Origin: Streptomyces chattanoogensis
GTDB lineage: Bacteria > Actinomycetota > Actinomycetes > Streptomycetales > Streptomycetaceae
DNA: 64,000 nt
Assembly (NCBI RefSeq): GCF_001294335.1
Contig: NZ_LGKG01000101.1
Span: 62,001-126,000, forward strand
Reading direction: 5' to 3'
Made by a program: the position numbers and the translations under genes. The notes below the pieces were generated by a model. That model had not been told where the DNA came from, made no database searches, and was given only the letters and a program-made list of their open reading frames with translations. Shown one piece after another: positions 16,744-27,458 of the stretch. Positions within the stretch are counted from its first letter, which is position 1; every line of letters starts with the position of its first letter.

Positions 16744-18117
16744 ATGAAACACGCACGAAGGCGCCACAACCGGTTGCGCGCCCGGGTCGCCAGCACCACT
16801 GGAGCGCTGGCCGTCATCCTGGGTGCCGGAGTCGGGTCGGCTGCCGCCGCCGGGAAGGGCACCGGTACGCCCGTCACCGCGGCGGCGGCTCTGGACGACG
16901 CGGCGCAAGCCCCGCACCAGGCAGCCTTGGACGCGGCGCAAGCCGCGGCCTTGGACGACGAGGCGCACGTCCCGCCGGGTCAGGCGGCCCCAGCCCCGGG
17001 TCAGGCGGCGCCCCCGGAGGCGACCCCAGCGCCCCCGGACGCGACCCCAGCCCCAGCCCCGGGCCAGCTGACGCTGCCCGCCCCGACCGGGCGCTATGGC
17101 GTCGGGACGGTCGACCTTCATCTGCGCGACGCGAAACGCATGGATCCATGGGTGCCCGGACAGCAGCGCGAGCTGATGGTCTCGCTGTGGTACCCGGCTA
17201 CGCACACCTCCCGCTACCCCGCCGCGCTCCTCCCCAACAGTCAGCAGGTGCTGCCGGGCGGGGTGACCCTGCCCACCACCGCCGGGCACACCGGCGCCCC
17301 GGTTGCCCGCAAGGCCGGCAAGCTGCCGGTGCTGCTGTACTCGCCCGGTGGGCGCGGGAACCGGGCGACGGGTACCGCACTGGTTCAGGACCTGGCCAGC
17401 CGCGGCTACCTGGTCGTCACCATCGACCACACCCACGACACCGGCGACGTGGCGTTCCCCGACGGGCGACATGAGGTGAGCATGCTGCCGCCAGGCACCA
17501 AGTCGCGCGACTTGATCGATGTCCGGGCGGCGGACACCCACTTCGTCATCGACCAGCTGGCCGAGATCGCCCGCGGCCACAACCCGGATGTGGAACACAA
17601 GCCGCTACCCCACGGGCTGACCCAGGCCGCGAGCACAAAACACGTAGGGATGTTCGGCGCTTCCCTCGGTGGAGGATCGGTGGCCGCTGCCATGCACGCG
17701 GACTCCAGGATCGACGCCGGCGTGAACCTGGACGGCCAGCTCTTCGGCTCGTCGGCCGACAAGCCGCTCGACCGCCCGTACATGCTGTTCAGTTCCGAGC
17801 ACCACAACCGCAACAGCGACCAGAGCTGGAGGCGGCTGTGGAAGAACCTGCACGGAGAGCGGCTCGACCTGAAGCTGCGCGGCTCCGGGCACAACTCCTT
17901 CGTCGACAACCAGGTCCTGTTCCCCCAGGCGCCGGGCGCATTCGGGATAACCCCGGAAGTGATGCAGCAGGCACTCGGCACGATCGACCCCAATCGCTCC
18001 ATCGAGGTCCAGCGCACCTACGTCGCCGCCTTCTTCGACAAGCACCTGCGCCATCGGCACAGCCACCTGCTCGACGGCCCCTCACACCATTACCCAGAGG
18101 TCGACTTCATACGCTGA
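16744..18117 (+). CDS. Secreted alpha/beta hydrolase (PAF-acetylhydrolase/lipase-like)
   Basis: 457 residues from ATG 16744, set by a GGAGGGGG site; the open frame extends much further upstream without support. A signal peptide (RVASTTGALAVILGAGVGSA) is followed by an Ala/Pro/Gln-rich linker (residues ~45-115) with repeated ALDDAAQ/APGQAAP units. The catalytic domain shows VSLWYPA, LPVLLYSPGG (oxyanion strand), VVTIDHTHD and the nucleophile elbow GASLGG (Ser307). SGHNSF near the end probably holds the catalytic His. The layout fits PAF-acetylhydrolase isoform II/dienelactone-type secreted esterases. Confidence 0.85.
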   Translation: MKHARRRHNRLRARVASTTGALAVILGAGVGSAAAAGKGTGTPVTAAAALDDAAQAPHQAALDAAQAAALDDEAHVPPGQAAPAPGQAAPPEATPAPPDATPAPAPGQLTLPAPTGRYGVGTVDLHLRDAKRMDPWVPGQQRELMVSLWYPATHTSRYPAALLPNSQQVLPGGVTLPTTAGHTGAPVARKAGKLPVLLYSPGGRGNRATGTALVQDLASRGYLVVTIDHTHDTGDVAFPDGRHEVSMLPPGTKSRDLIDVRAADTHFVIDQLAEIARGHNPDVEHKPLPHGLTQAASTKHVGMFGASLGGGSVAAAMHADSRIDAGVNLDGQLFGSSADKPLDRPYMLFSSEHHNRNSDQSWRRLWKNLHGERLDLKLRGSGHNSFVDNQVLFPQAPGAFGITPEVMQQALGTIDPNRSIEVQRTYVAAFFDKHLRHRHSHLLDGPSHHYPEVDFIR

Positions 18118-18325
18118 ACTGGCTGGAGGTCACCGTCGTGCCCGAGCTATTTTCTGCCTGGTTCACCTGGGAAGTGCTTCTTCCCGTGCAGACAACAGGG
18201 CCCTCAGCAATTCCTATCGTTGCAGTTCAAGAGCACTTTCCACGTTTTTGATCAGCCTTCGGACAGGTCACCTTGCGAAAGCGCGAGGCTACTGAGGCTT
18301 GATTTTGGGTTGACGCGGTGTCTGG

Positions 18326-18546
18326 TTGCGCTATCCCGTGGATATGGAGGAGCCGGGGCTGACACGGGAGGGGCGTCTGTATCGGGAGACGTTCTTGGTT
18401 GCAGGCAGCCGAGTGGTTCGAAGAGGGAGCACATCAGGCGGAGGTTGCCCGGCGGTTGGGTGCTTCCCGGCAGGCGGTGCATGTCTGGCACGAGAAGTGG
18501 AAGAGCGGCGGGGAGCAGGCCCTGCGGTCGTCGGGGCCGTCCGGAC
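18326..18546 (+). pseudogene. IS630-type transposase, N-terminal remnant
   Basis: MRYPVDMEEPGLTREGRLYR in one frame, then AEWFEEGAHQAEVARRLGAS and VHVWHEKWKSGGEQALRSSG in another, reproduce the N-terminus of IS630-family transposases with a frameshift near 18400. It breaks off into an IS110 fragment. Confidence 0.7.
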
Positions 18547-18823
18547 GTCGTTCGTCGCGCTGTGCGGGGTCAGCCCTGTCGAGTACTCCTCGGGCGGCCG
18601 CAGTTGCCGTCGACTCAACCGTGGTGGTGATCGGCAGGCCAACGCCGCCGTCTACCGCATCGTGCAGACCCGGCTGCGCTTCGACCCGCGCACCCAGGAC
18701 TACCCCGCGCGCCGCATCAAGGAGGGCAAGGCCCGACGCGAGATCATCCGTTGCCTCAAGCGCTATGCCACCCGAGAGGTCTTCAACCTGATCCGGCCTG
18801 CAGCCGCAGAACCTCCGGCATAG
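18547..18823 (+). pseudogene. IS110-family transposase, C-terminal remnant
   Basis: FVALCGVSPVEYSSG, RLNRGGDRQANAAVYRIVQT and EIIRCLKRYATREVFNLI match the Transposase_20 domain of IS110/IS116 elements. The RuvC-like N-terminal half is missing. It is fused in frame to the end of the IS630 remnant, showing that one element inserted or recombined into another. Confidence 0.8.
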
Positions 18824-18907
18824 GGGCGGCGAAGCCCTGCCGGTGCTCCGCTTCCGGCGGGGACGCGCCAGTCCGCTGCGGATGCTCCTCAGGCACCGCC
18901 TGACAGC

Positions 18908-19114
18908 GTGGAGGCCCTGTTCGTGGGTGTGCCGGAAGCGCCGGCGATGGGCGAGACCCGCGCACTGCGCACGCGCGCCCGACGACACGGTTCGCCGGAG
19001 CCGACCCGCATCCGCATGGACGACGACTTCTTCCCGCCGGCGCCCGCCTTGGACTCCTATGACGCGGTGGTGAGCGTCCCGCGCACCACGCTCAGCGCGG
19101 ACTTGGCCGAGTAG
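18908..19114 (+). CDS. Small hypothetical frame among IS remnants
   Basis: 68 codons from GTG 18908 (EALFVGVPEAPAMGETRALR, ALDSYDAVVSV). It has no recognisable domain and no clear ribosome site. It may be part of a further decayed element. The rest of 18824-19235 shows nothing else. Confidence 0.2.
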   Translation: MEALFVGVPEAPAMGETRALRTRARRHGSPEPTRIRMDDDFFPPAPALDSYDAVVSVPRTTLSADLAE

Positions 19115-19235
19115 GTCCCTTACCGACAGGTGCCTGTTGCCGCACCGGCCCGTACGGGATGGCCGTATGGGCCCACCGGTCGTGCGGACATTGCCGAACG
19201 CCGCACCTGCAAGGTAGGCCAACCAGACACGGCCC

Positions 19236-19252
19236 CGGTAACGTTGTTACCG
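19236..19252. promoter_or_regulatory. TetR operator upstream of carotenoid-oxygenase operon
   Basis: Perfect dyad CGGTAAC-GTT-GTTACCG centred about 28 bases upstream of the TetR start codon, with a further GTTAC half at 19264-19268. The position over the promoter predicts autorepression. Confidence 0.6.
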
Positions 19253-19271
19253 ATGCGCTACAGTGTTACTC

Positions 19272-19907
19272 ATGAGCACGCTCTATCAAGACGCGCTACG
19301 GGCCGGCCAGGACGCCGTGCGCACCACGATCCTCGATTGCGCCATCAACCTGCTGGTCACGGACGGGCCCGCCGCGTTGACCATGCGGCGGATCGCCGCC
19401 GACATCGGTTCCTCGACCAAGGTCCTCTACACCATGTTCGGTGGCAAGGAAGGACTGATCGATGCGCTGTACCGGGAGGGCTTCGCGCGGCTGCGCCGGG
19501 TTCAGGAACAAGTACCGCGTACGGAAGACCCGTTGACGCATCTCACCCATCTCGGGGCGGCCTATCGGGAGCATGCGCTCGCCGAACCGGCCTACTACCG
19601 GGTCATGTTCGAGCAGACCGTACCGGGCTTCCGGCCGAGCGCGGAGGCACTCGCCATCGCCGAGACCGCCTTCGACACCTCGGCCGCTGCCGTGGCCGCC
19701 TGCATGGAGGCCGGGATCTTCCAGCCTGGCGATGCCCGTGAGATGTCAAAGATCTTCTGGGCGGCATCGCACGGCGCGGTGAGTTTGGAGATCGCCGGAC
19801 ATTTCACGCCGGAGGACGGTGGTCGGCGCTATGACGCGCTGATGGCGGCCGTGGCACGGGCGTTCAGCACCCAGCACGAGTCGAAGAACGAAGGGCAAGG
19901 AACATGA
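19272..19907 (+). CDS. TetR-family transcriptional regulator
   Basis: 211 residues from ATG 19272. The helix-turn-helix is clear (TILDCAINLLVTDGPAALTM, RRIAADIGSSTKVLYTMFGG). The C-terminal domain is WHG-like (ALAEPAYYRVMFEQTVPGF, FWAASHGAVSLEIAGHF). Its stop overlaps the start of the carotenoid oxygenase gene (ATGA), so regulator and enzyme are co-expressed from a promoter that carries a matching palindrome. Confidence 0.9.
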   Translation: MSTLYQDALRAGQDAVRTTILDCAINLLVTDGPAALTMRRIAADIGSSTKVLYTMFGGKEGLIDALYREGFARLRRVQEQVPRTEDPLTHLTHLGAAYREHALAEPAYYRVMFEQTVPGFRPSAEALAIAETAFDTSAAAVAACMEAGIFQPGDAREMSKIFWAASHGAVSLEIAGHFTPEDGGRRYDALMAAVARAFSTQHESKNEGQGT

Positions 19908-21304
19908 CCACCACACGCAACCGCTACCTGTCGGGGAATTTCGCCCCGGTCACCGAGGAAGTCACCGCCTACGACCTGCCCGTGACCGGGCGGATTCCGA
20001 CCCATCTCAACGGCCGCTATCTCCGCAACGGCCCCAACCCACTGGGCATCGAGGACGCCGCCGCGCACATCTGGACCCTCGGCGCGGGCATGGTCCACGG
20101 GGTGCGCATACGGGACGGGCGCGCCGAGTGGTACCGCAACCGCTGGGTCCGTTCCAGCACGGTCGCCGACCACCTTGGCGAGCCGCGCCGCGGCACCCCG
20201 ATCGACGAACAGTTGGACATCTCGCCGAACGTGCAGGTCGTGGGCTTTGCGGGCAGTACCTTCGCACTCATCGAGGGCGGCATCCGCCCCTACGAACTCA
20301 CCTACGAGCTGGAGACGGTGGGGCCCTGCGCCTTAGGGGCGACCCCGGAGGGGTACAGCGCCAACGCCCACTCGCTCTTCGACCCGCGCTCCCGCGAACT
20401 GCACTCGCTCGCCTTCCGCTACGGCTCCGACAACGTCCAGCACATCGTGATGAACGACTCCGGCACGGTGCGGCGGACCACCACCATCCCGGTCCCCGGC
20501 AACCCGTACATGCACGACTTCGCGCTGACCGACCACTACGTGCTGCTCTTCGACTCACCCGTGGTGTTCAGCCCCGCGCATCTGTCCACCGGGGTGCCGT
20601 TCACCTGGGATGACCGCCGTGGGGCGCGCGTGGGGGTACTGCCGCGCGAGGGTGGCGAGGTGCGCTGGTTCGGGCTCACACCGAGCCTGGTGGGGCACAC
20701 CCTCAACGCGTACGAGAGGCCGCACGAGGACCTGCGCGGGTCGGGCACGGGGGGTTGTGACATCGTCGTCGACGTGATCCGGCATCCCGAAGGGTTCGAC
20801 ATCAGGGACGTCGGGTCCAGCAGGCCCACGCTGGACCGGTGGACGATCGACCTGACGGCGGGGACGGTCCGGGAAGAACGCCTCGATGACCGGGTCCAGG
20901 AATTCCCCCGCCTCAACTCCGGCTATACGGGCCGCCCTTACCGGTACGGCTACGCCGCAGCGGTCGAGCTCTACGCCCCACCCGCCGGCCCGGAAGACGA
21001 CCGGCCGGACGAGGGGTTCAGCAATGCGCTGCTCAAACACGATCTGCGCCGGGGAACGACGGAGGCGCACGAGTTCGGGCGGGACGCGGCCGTGGGGGAG
21101 GGGGTGTTCGTCGCGGCGGAGTCGCCGGCGGCGGAGGATGACGGGTACGTCATGGCGTACGTCTTCAACCCGGAGCGGTCCGCAACCGACCTGGTGATCC
21201 TCCCTGCACAGGACTTCAGCGGCGCACCGCTCGCCCGGATCCACCTGCCGGTGCGGGTGCCGTTGGGTCTGCACGGGAGCTGGGTTCCGGGGGAAGACCG
21301 GTGA
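19904..21304 (+). CDS. Carotenoid cleavage oxygenase family protein
   Basis: 466 residues. All four iron-ligand His are in place: SANAHSLFD (H156), PYMHDFALTD (H204), LVGHTLNAY (H265) and LGLHGSW (H457). RYLRNGPNPLG near residue 40 is the usual entry motif. Members are seven-bladed propellers that cleave a C=C bond of apocarotenoids, or lignin-derived stilbenes, with O2. No carotenoid synthesis genes are nearby, so an imported or apocarotenoid substrate is likely. Coupled to the TetR gene by a 4-base overlap. Confidence 0.95.
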   Translation: MTTTRNRYLSGNFAPVTEEVTAYDLPVTGRIPTHLNGRYLRNGPNPLGIEDAAAHIWTLGAGMVHGVRIRDGRAEWYRNRWVRSSTVADHLGEPRRGTPIDEQLDISPNVQVVGFAGSTFALIEGGIRPYELTYELETVGPCALGATPEGYSANAHSLFDPRSRELHSLAFRYGSDNVQHIVMNDSGTVRRTTTIPVPGNPYMHDFALTDHYVLLFDSPVVFSPAHLSTGVPFTWDDRRGARVGVLPREGGEVRWFGLTPSLVGHTLNAYERPHEDLRGSGTGGCDIVVDVIRHPEGFDIRDVGSSRPTLDRWTIDLTAGTVREERLDDRVQEFPRLNSGYTGRPYRYGYAAAVELYAPPAGPEDDRPDEGFSNALLKHDLRRGTTEAHEFGRDAAVGEGVFVAAESPAAEDDGYVMAYVFNPERSATDLVILPAQDFSGAPLARIHLPVRVPLGLHGSWVPGEDR

Positions 21305-21454
21305 ATGGGGACCGCCGTCCCGGCTGCCCGGCCTGGCCGTAGCGCTCCGGAATGAGGGGTCGTAGGTCGCCTGGGAGCCGCTTGTAGCTGCCGGATGAGG
21401 CTGCGGCGTCGTCTGAGGCGTACCTGCCCGCGTACCCGCCCACGTACGTGACTG

Positions 21455-21700
21455 CGGCGACAAGGCTTCGCTCTCCGCTGCAACCGTCCAGCCGGCGGCT
21501 ACCCGCCGCCGTCTGCTCGCCGAAGCGGCCTCCGGTCCCGCGCCGGCCGCATCCAGACCGGCGGCACCTCATCAAGCGACCAACTCCGCCGCGCGAAAGG
21601 AGCGAAGTGGGGTGGGAGGGGCTTCGGGTAATGGGTGATAGTTGCTTGCGTGGTCAGGATTGCAGCCCTCTCGATCTACGGCGCTTCGGTGACTTCGTCA
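21455..21700 (+). pseudogene. Decayed second copy of the gene at 50685-51140
   Basis: About 245 bases are nearly collinear with 50890-51125. In frame it reads ATRRRLLAEAASGP, then SRPAAPHQATNSAARK, matching residues ~85-120 of that protein. A shift in the next codons replaces the membrane segment and ends in TGA-TAG. The first half of the gene is absent. Similarity resumes briefly at GGTTGTGGAGATT, which also occurs at 51250-51262. Confidence 0.75.
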
Positions 21701-23328
<1,628 letters not shown>

Positions 23329-23431
23329 CCCTCCTTGCTCCGGGGCCGACCTGCCCGAAGGCCGGCAGCGTCGCACTCGACGCATCCGGTTCCGCTGGGT
23401 GTGGCTGAGAGGTCGATTCCGTTCGGGGAAC

Positions 23432-24889
23432 TCATGAGGGCTCTTGTGGGGGATGGGGGTCGGAGGAGGCCAGCGGGAGGCGTACCTGGAAGCGGGTGTC
23501 ACCGGGGACGGAGTGGAACCGCAGGTCCCCGTTGTGTTTGTTGACGACGATGCGCCACGAGATGTCCAGGCCGAGACCTGTACCTTCACCCACCGGTTTG
23601 GTGGTGAAGAACGGGTCGAAGACGCGGTCGCGAATCTCCGCGGGGACTCCTGGGCCGGTGTCGCAGAACTCGACGAGCAGATGGTCTCCCTCGCGCGCGG
23701 TGCGTATGGTCAACGTGCCGTCGGCACCCGTGCTGTTCATCGCCGAGACGGCGTTGTCGATCAGATTCGTCCATACCTGGTTGAGCTCGCTGGGGTAGGC
23801 CGGGATCTTCGGCAGGCTGCGGTCGTAGTCCTTGACGACGGTGATGTGGGGGCCGATCTTCGCGGAGACCATCAGCAGGGTGCTGTCGAGCAGTTCATGC
23901 ACATTGACGACCTGGTAGGGCGCTCGATCGAGTTGCGAGTACTGCTTGGCCGCGGTGACGAGGGCCGAGACGCGGCTGGTCGACTCCTCGATCTCGTTCA
24001 TCAACAGCTCGGTTTCGACGGTGCAGTTGAGCCACCGCACGGCACCTTCGAGGGTGTCTCTGTCCACGGTTGCGGCGATCTGGTCCAGCCAGTCGGTGTC
24101 GAGGCCGGCCTGTACGAAGGCCGGCGCGAGCTGCCATCCGTCGCCGATGCCGTGGTCGTCCAGCCAGTCGGAGATGGTGTCCTCCCGGTCCGAGGCTTCC
24201 AGCGGGCTCAGGGTGGCGGCCTTGGCGACGCGCTCCGCCGTGCGTTCCTGGACGTCGATGAGCGCCTCCAGGCTGTCGCGCCGGTACGGGCGTGCCGCGA
24301 GGATGCCGAGCTTGTGGCGCATTCCTGCAACCCGCTCGCGGAGCGCGGACGTGGCGCGCACGGCCGCGGTGGCGGGGTTGTTCAGCTCATGGGTCAGCCC
24401 TGCGGACAGTGATCCGAGAGCCAGGAGCCGTTCTCGCTGGCCGACGGCCTCCTGGGCGCTTTTGGTGCCGAAGAAGAGGCCTTCCAACAGGTGCACGGCC
24501 ATGGGAAACCACTCGTGCATGATTGCGGCGAAGGTTTCCGCGGGGAGTACGAAGAAGCGTGAGGGCTCGATGACGCGCAGGGAACTGTTGTACACCTGCC
24601 GCAGGCGGTCACCCAGGTAGGCCTGGAAGGCTCCCGCGTACACCCCGCGGCTGGAGCTGCGGTTGATCTCCACGTCGTAGTCCCCGATCCGGCGCGAGAG
24701 AACGATGGTCCCTTCGAGCAACACGTAGAAGCACGTGGCGGCGTCGCCCTCCCCGTACACGGGTCCGGGCTCGAACTCCTCCACGCGGCCTTCGCGGCAG
24801 AGCCGGGCAAGTTGGCCGGGGGCCAGCTTCTCGAAAAGGAACAGCGAGCCGAGTTCCTCCCGATTGCAGGGCATCGGACGGCCGTTCAT
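23432..24889 (-). CDS. Histidine kinase with cyclic-nucleotide-binding-like N-terminal domain
   Basis: 485 residues from ATG 24889, which overlaps the stop of the upstream gene (ATGA). Residues ~15-125 form a cNMP-binding/CAP_ED fold (GEGDAATCFYVLLEGTIVLS, SLRVIEPSRFFVLPAETF). The phosphoacceptor is H167 in LGSLSAGLTHELNNPATAA. The ATPase domain has NQVWTNLIDNAVSAM (N box), DTGPGVP (G1), DPFFTTKPVG (F box) and GTGLGL (G2). There is no membrane segment, so it is a soluble sensor kinase. It is coupled to a gene holding a receiver domain, its probable partner. Confidence 0.9.
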   Translation of the reverse strand: MNGRPMPCNREELGSLFLFEKLAPGQLARLCREGRVEEFEPGPVYGEGDAATCFYVLLEGTIVLSRRIGDYDVEINRSSSRGVYAGAFQAYLGDRLRQVYNSSLRVIEPSRFFVLPAETFAAIMHEWFPMAVHLLEGLFFGTKSAQEAVGQRERLLALGSLSAGLTHELNNPATAAVRATSALRERVAGMRHKLGILAARPYRRDSLEALIDVQERTAERVAKAATLSPLEASDREDTISDWLDDHGIGDGWQLAPAFVQAGLDTDWLDQIAATVDRDTLEGAVRWLNCTVETELLMNEIEESTSRVSALVTAAKQYSQLDRAPYQVVNVHELLDSTLLMVSAKIGPHITVVKDYDRSLPKIPAYPSELNQVWTNLIDNAVSAMNSTGADGTLTIRTAREGDHLLVEFCDTGPGVPAEIRDRVFDPFFTTKPVGEGTGLGLDISWRIVVNKHNGDLRFHSVPGDTRFQVRLPLASSDPHPPQEPS

Positions 24890-26562
24890 GACTGCTCCAG
24901 ATACCGGTGGGCGAGCATGACCGCCATGGCTCCCTCTCCTACCGCGGAAGCGACACGCTTGGCGGATTCGGCGCGGGCGTCTCCGGCCACGAACACGCCC
25001 GGGACGTTTGTTTCCAAGTGGTAGGGCGGTCGGTCCAACTCCCAGTCGGCCGGCGGGCGCCCGTCCGCGGTGAGGTCGGGGCCGGTCAGGATGAACCCGC
25101 GGGAGTCCCGGAGCACCGTGCCTTCCAGCCAGTCGGTCAGCGGGGCCGCGCCGATGAAGACGAACATCCACTGGGCATCCACGAGTTCGGTGTGGCCGTT
25201 CGCTGTGTCGCGGAGGGTGATCTGTTCCAGTTGGCGCGAGCCGTGGGCGGCGGCGACGACCGTGTTGGTGCGCACGGAGATCGTGGCCGTCTCCTCGACC
25301 TGCTGGACGAGGTAGTGCGACATCGACGTGGACAAGGACGGCTTACGCACCAGTATGGTGACCGACTTGGCGCTCCGGGCCAGGTATATCGCGGCCTGGC
25401 CCGCGGAGTTCGCGCCTCCGACGATGTACACGTCATGGCCTTGGCACGCAGCCGCTTCCGTCAGGGCCGAGCCGTAGAACACTCCGCAGCCGGTCAACTC
25501 GGTCACGTGGGGTGCATCCAGTTGCCGGTACGACACACCGGTCGCGAGAATCACGGCGTGCGCGGCGACAGCGGAGCCGTCCGAGAAGCGGACGACGCGC
25601 GACGCGCCGTTGACCTCCAGCCCGGTGACCTCGCGCGCGGTCAGTATCTCGGCACCGAACTTCGCAGCCTGCCGCCGGGCCCGGTCGGTGAGCTGTGCTC
25701 CGGACACTCCGTCCGGAAAGCCGAGATAGTTCTCGATGCGCGAGCTCTGGCCCGCCTGGCCTCCGGTCGCGGAGCGTTCCACGAGGACGGTCCGCAGGCC
25801 CTCGGAGGCCCCGTACACCGCCGCACCCAAACCGGCCGGTCCGCCGCCGATGATGACCAGGTCGTAGAAGTCGGTGGCCGGGGTCGTCGCGAGGCCGACC
25901 CGGGCGGCGAGCTCCTGGTCCTCGGGCTCGATGAGAGCCGTGCCGTCCGGAGTGATCACCAGCGGGAGCCGTAGGCCTTCCTGGCCCGCGGCGCACAGCA
26001 GCCGTCGGCCTTCCGGTTCGTCGGACGAGTACCAGCGGTACGGCACCTGGTTGCGGGCCAGGAACTCCCGCACGGCCGACGAACGTGCCGACCAGCGGTG
26101 TCCGACGATCTTGGTGACGGCCACTGGCCGGTGGTCGGTGGCCCTCCAGGCCTGCAGGAGGTCGTCGAGGACGGGGTAGAGCTTCTCCTCGGGTGGCTCC
26201 CAGGGCTTGAGCAGGTAGTGGTCGAGGTCGACGACGTTGATCGCGTCGATGGCCGCGTTGGTGTCCGCGTACGCGGTCAGCAGCACTCGCCGGGCGTCGG
26301 GGTGAATGTCGAGGGCTTGCTCGAGGAACTCGACGCCGTTCATCTTCGGCATCCGGTAGTCGGCCACGATCACCGCGACGGGGCCGCCACGCAGCTTCAG
26401 CTCGCGCAGGGCGGCAAGGGCGGACTCGCCGGACTCCGCGCGCACGATGCGGTACGACGCACCGTAGCGTCGCCGCAGATCGCGGGCGACAGCACGCGAC
26501 ACGCCCGGGTCGTCGTCCACAGTCAGGATGACGGCCCGCTCCGGACCGGCGGCCGGATCCAT
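24886..26562 (-). CDS. Response-regulator receiver fused to thioredoxin-reductase-like FAD protein
   Basis: 558 residues from ATG 26562; GTG 26622 is an alternative. Residues 9-130 are a receiver domain with the acidic pocket VDDD, phospho-Asp D68 (VIVADYRMPKMNG) and LTAYAD plus K119P. Residues ~233-558 are a TrxR-like flavoprotein with the FAD motif VIIGGGPAGLGAA (237-249), ATGVSYR, a NAD motif VYIVGGANSAGQAA and C-terminal GVFVAGDARAES. The redox CxxC of true thioredoxin reductase is absent; the site reads FYGSALTEAAAC. Phosphorylation by the coupled kinase could gate the reductase. Confidence 0.92.
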   Translation of the reverse strand: MDPAAGPERAVILTVDDDPGVSRAVARDLRRRYGASYRIVRAESGESALAALRELKLRGGPVAVIVADYRMPKMNGVEFLEQALDIHPDARRVLLTAYADTNAAIDAINVVDLDHYLLKPWEPPEEKLYPVLDDLLQAWRATDHRPVAVTKIVGHRWSARSSAVREFLARNQVPYRWYSSDEPEGRRLLCAAGQEGLRLPLVITPDGTALIEPEDQELAARVGLATTPATDFYDLVIIGGGPAGLGAAVYGASEGLRTVLVERSATGGQAGQSSRIENYLGFPDGVSGAQLTDRARRQAAKFGAEILTAREVTGLEVNGASRVVRFSDGSAVAAHAVILATGVSYRQLDAPHVTELTGCGVFYGSALTEAAACQGHDVYIVGGANSAGQAAIYLARSAKSVTILVRKPSLSTSMSHYLVQQVEETATISVRTNTVVAAAHGSRQLEQITLRDTANGHTELVDAQWMFVFIGAAPLTDWLEGTVLRDSRGFILTGPDLTADGRPPADWELDRPPYHLETNVPGVFVAGDARAESAKRVASAVGEGAMAVMLAHRYLEQS

Positions 26563-27044
26563 AGGCACCCCGTCCCCGAGTCGATCGCTCTTCCGCACCG
26601 ACTTCACGTGCCTGTCTGGCACGCCAGTGCGCCAGCAATCCCCATTTTATGGGCGCTCATCATGCTTGGCGATGCAAGATCAGGCGGGCGGCTCGCTGTC
26701 GGTAGCTGCCGGGGACGCTTCAGCCGCGCGACGGCGTGACGGTGCTCGTCGTGCGGCTGCATCCACCTCGTTGCGCCACTGACTCTGCCGGCCCGCGCCC
26801 CCTCGGCGAACGGCTTCAGCGGCGCGGCATTGTCGAGCATCATGCCGCCAGGGCTGGTCAGCTCCTCGGCGTGCCCTGTTGGATTGCGGTGATCAGCTGC
26901 CGGACCTGCAACCGGGCTCCGGTGCAGCAGCCACGGCGGGCGCCGCACGACCTTCGCCGGAGGCCTTGTCACCCAGCCACCTGGGCGGGTCGGGATCGCG
27001 GCCGCCCTGGGCCGCTGCGCGCCACTCGTATCGCCTCCATCGCC
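26563..27044. other. No intact gene recognised
   Basis: Holds the promoter region of the receiver/reductase operon near 26563-26650. Beyond that only short scrambled frames are seen, perhaps continuing the decayed substrate-binding-protein gene that follows on the minus strand. Confidence 0.3.
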
Positions 27045-27249
27045 GCGGTGAACCGAGTGCAGTCGCTTGTGTCCCGTCGGTGACAGCTTCCCGCGTGCCG
27101 CGCTGATCAGCAGTAGGAAGTTGCCCATCGAGCCGATATCCACCTTTCCCGCTTTCCGGCGGCCATCTGGGCGGTGATGGGCGCACCGGTGGCGTAGTCC
27201 TGCCACGTCATCTCGTGGGCCGCCCCCCCACTTGCCGAGCGCGCGTAGC
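27045..27249 (-). pseudogene. ABC-transporter substrate-binding protein (TauA/SsuA-like) fragment
   Basis: Reading leftward through three frames: ELRALGKWGG, HEMTWQDYATGAPITAQMAA and KVDIGSMGNFLLLISAARG. This order matches the N-terminal lobe of nitrate/sulfonate/taurine-type binding proteins. At least two frameshifts break it and the rest is missing. Confidence 0.55.
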
Positions 27250-27441
27250 TCACATTCGAAGTAGCCGAGGAAGCGCAGCAGGGACCGCATCCGTGGGACA
27301 GTGCGCGGCGCACGGTCCGCAGTACCAGTACTCGGCGATGTGCATACACGCCTTGTCGGTGTCGGGGTTGATGGCGAGCGAGTCGAGCGGGCACATCGGC
27401 TCGCTGCGGCACCAGCGCCATGGGCCCCTTGAGGACTGCAT
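27250..27441 (-). pseudogene. Two-cluster ferredoxin, C-terminal remnant
   Basis: CRSEPMCPLDSLAINPDTD and CMHIAEYWYCGPCAAHCPTD supply the Cys patterns of a bacterial 2[4Fe-4S] ferredoxin, ending LPRLLRM. The first Cys motif and N-terminus are missing. It sits between remnants of a GntR regulator and a substrate-binding protein, an order seen in sulfonate/nitrate-type loci. Confidence 0.55.
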
Positions 27442-27458
27442 CGGGCGGGTCGGGCGGA

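Noticed and set aside
16447..17598. 383-codon minus-strand frame opposite the hydrolase
   Set aside because: Gly/Arg-rich shadow of a real gene, with no motifs.
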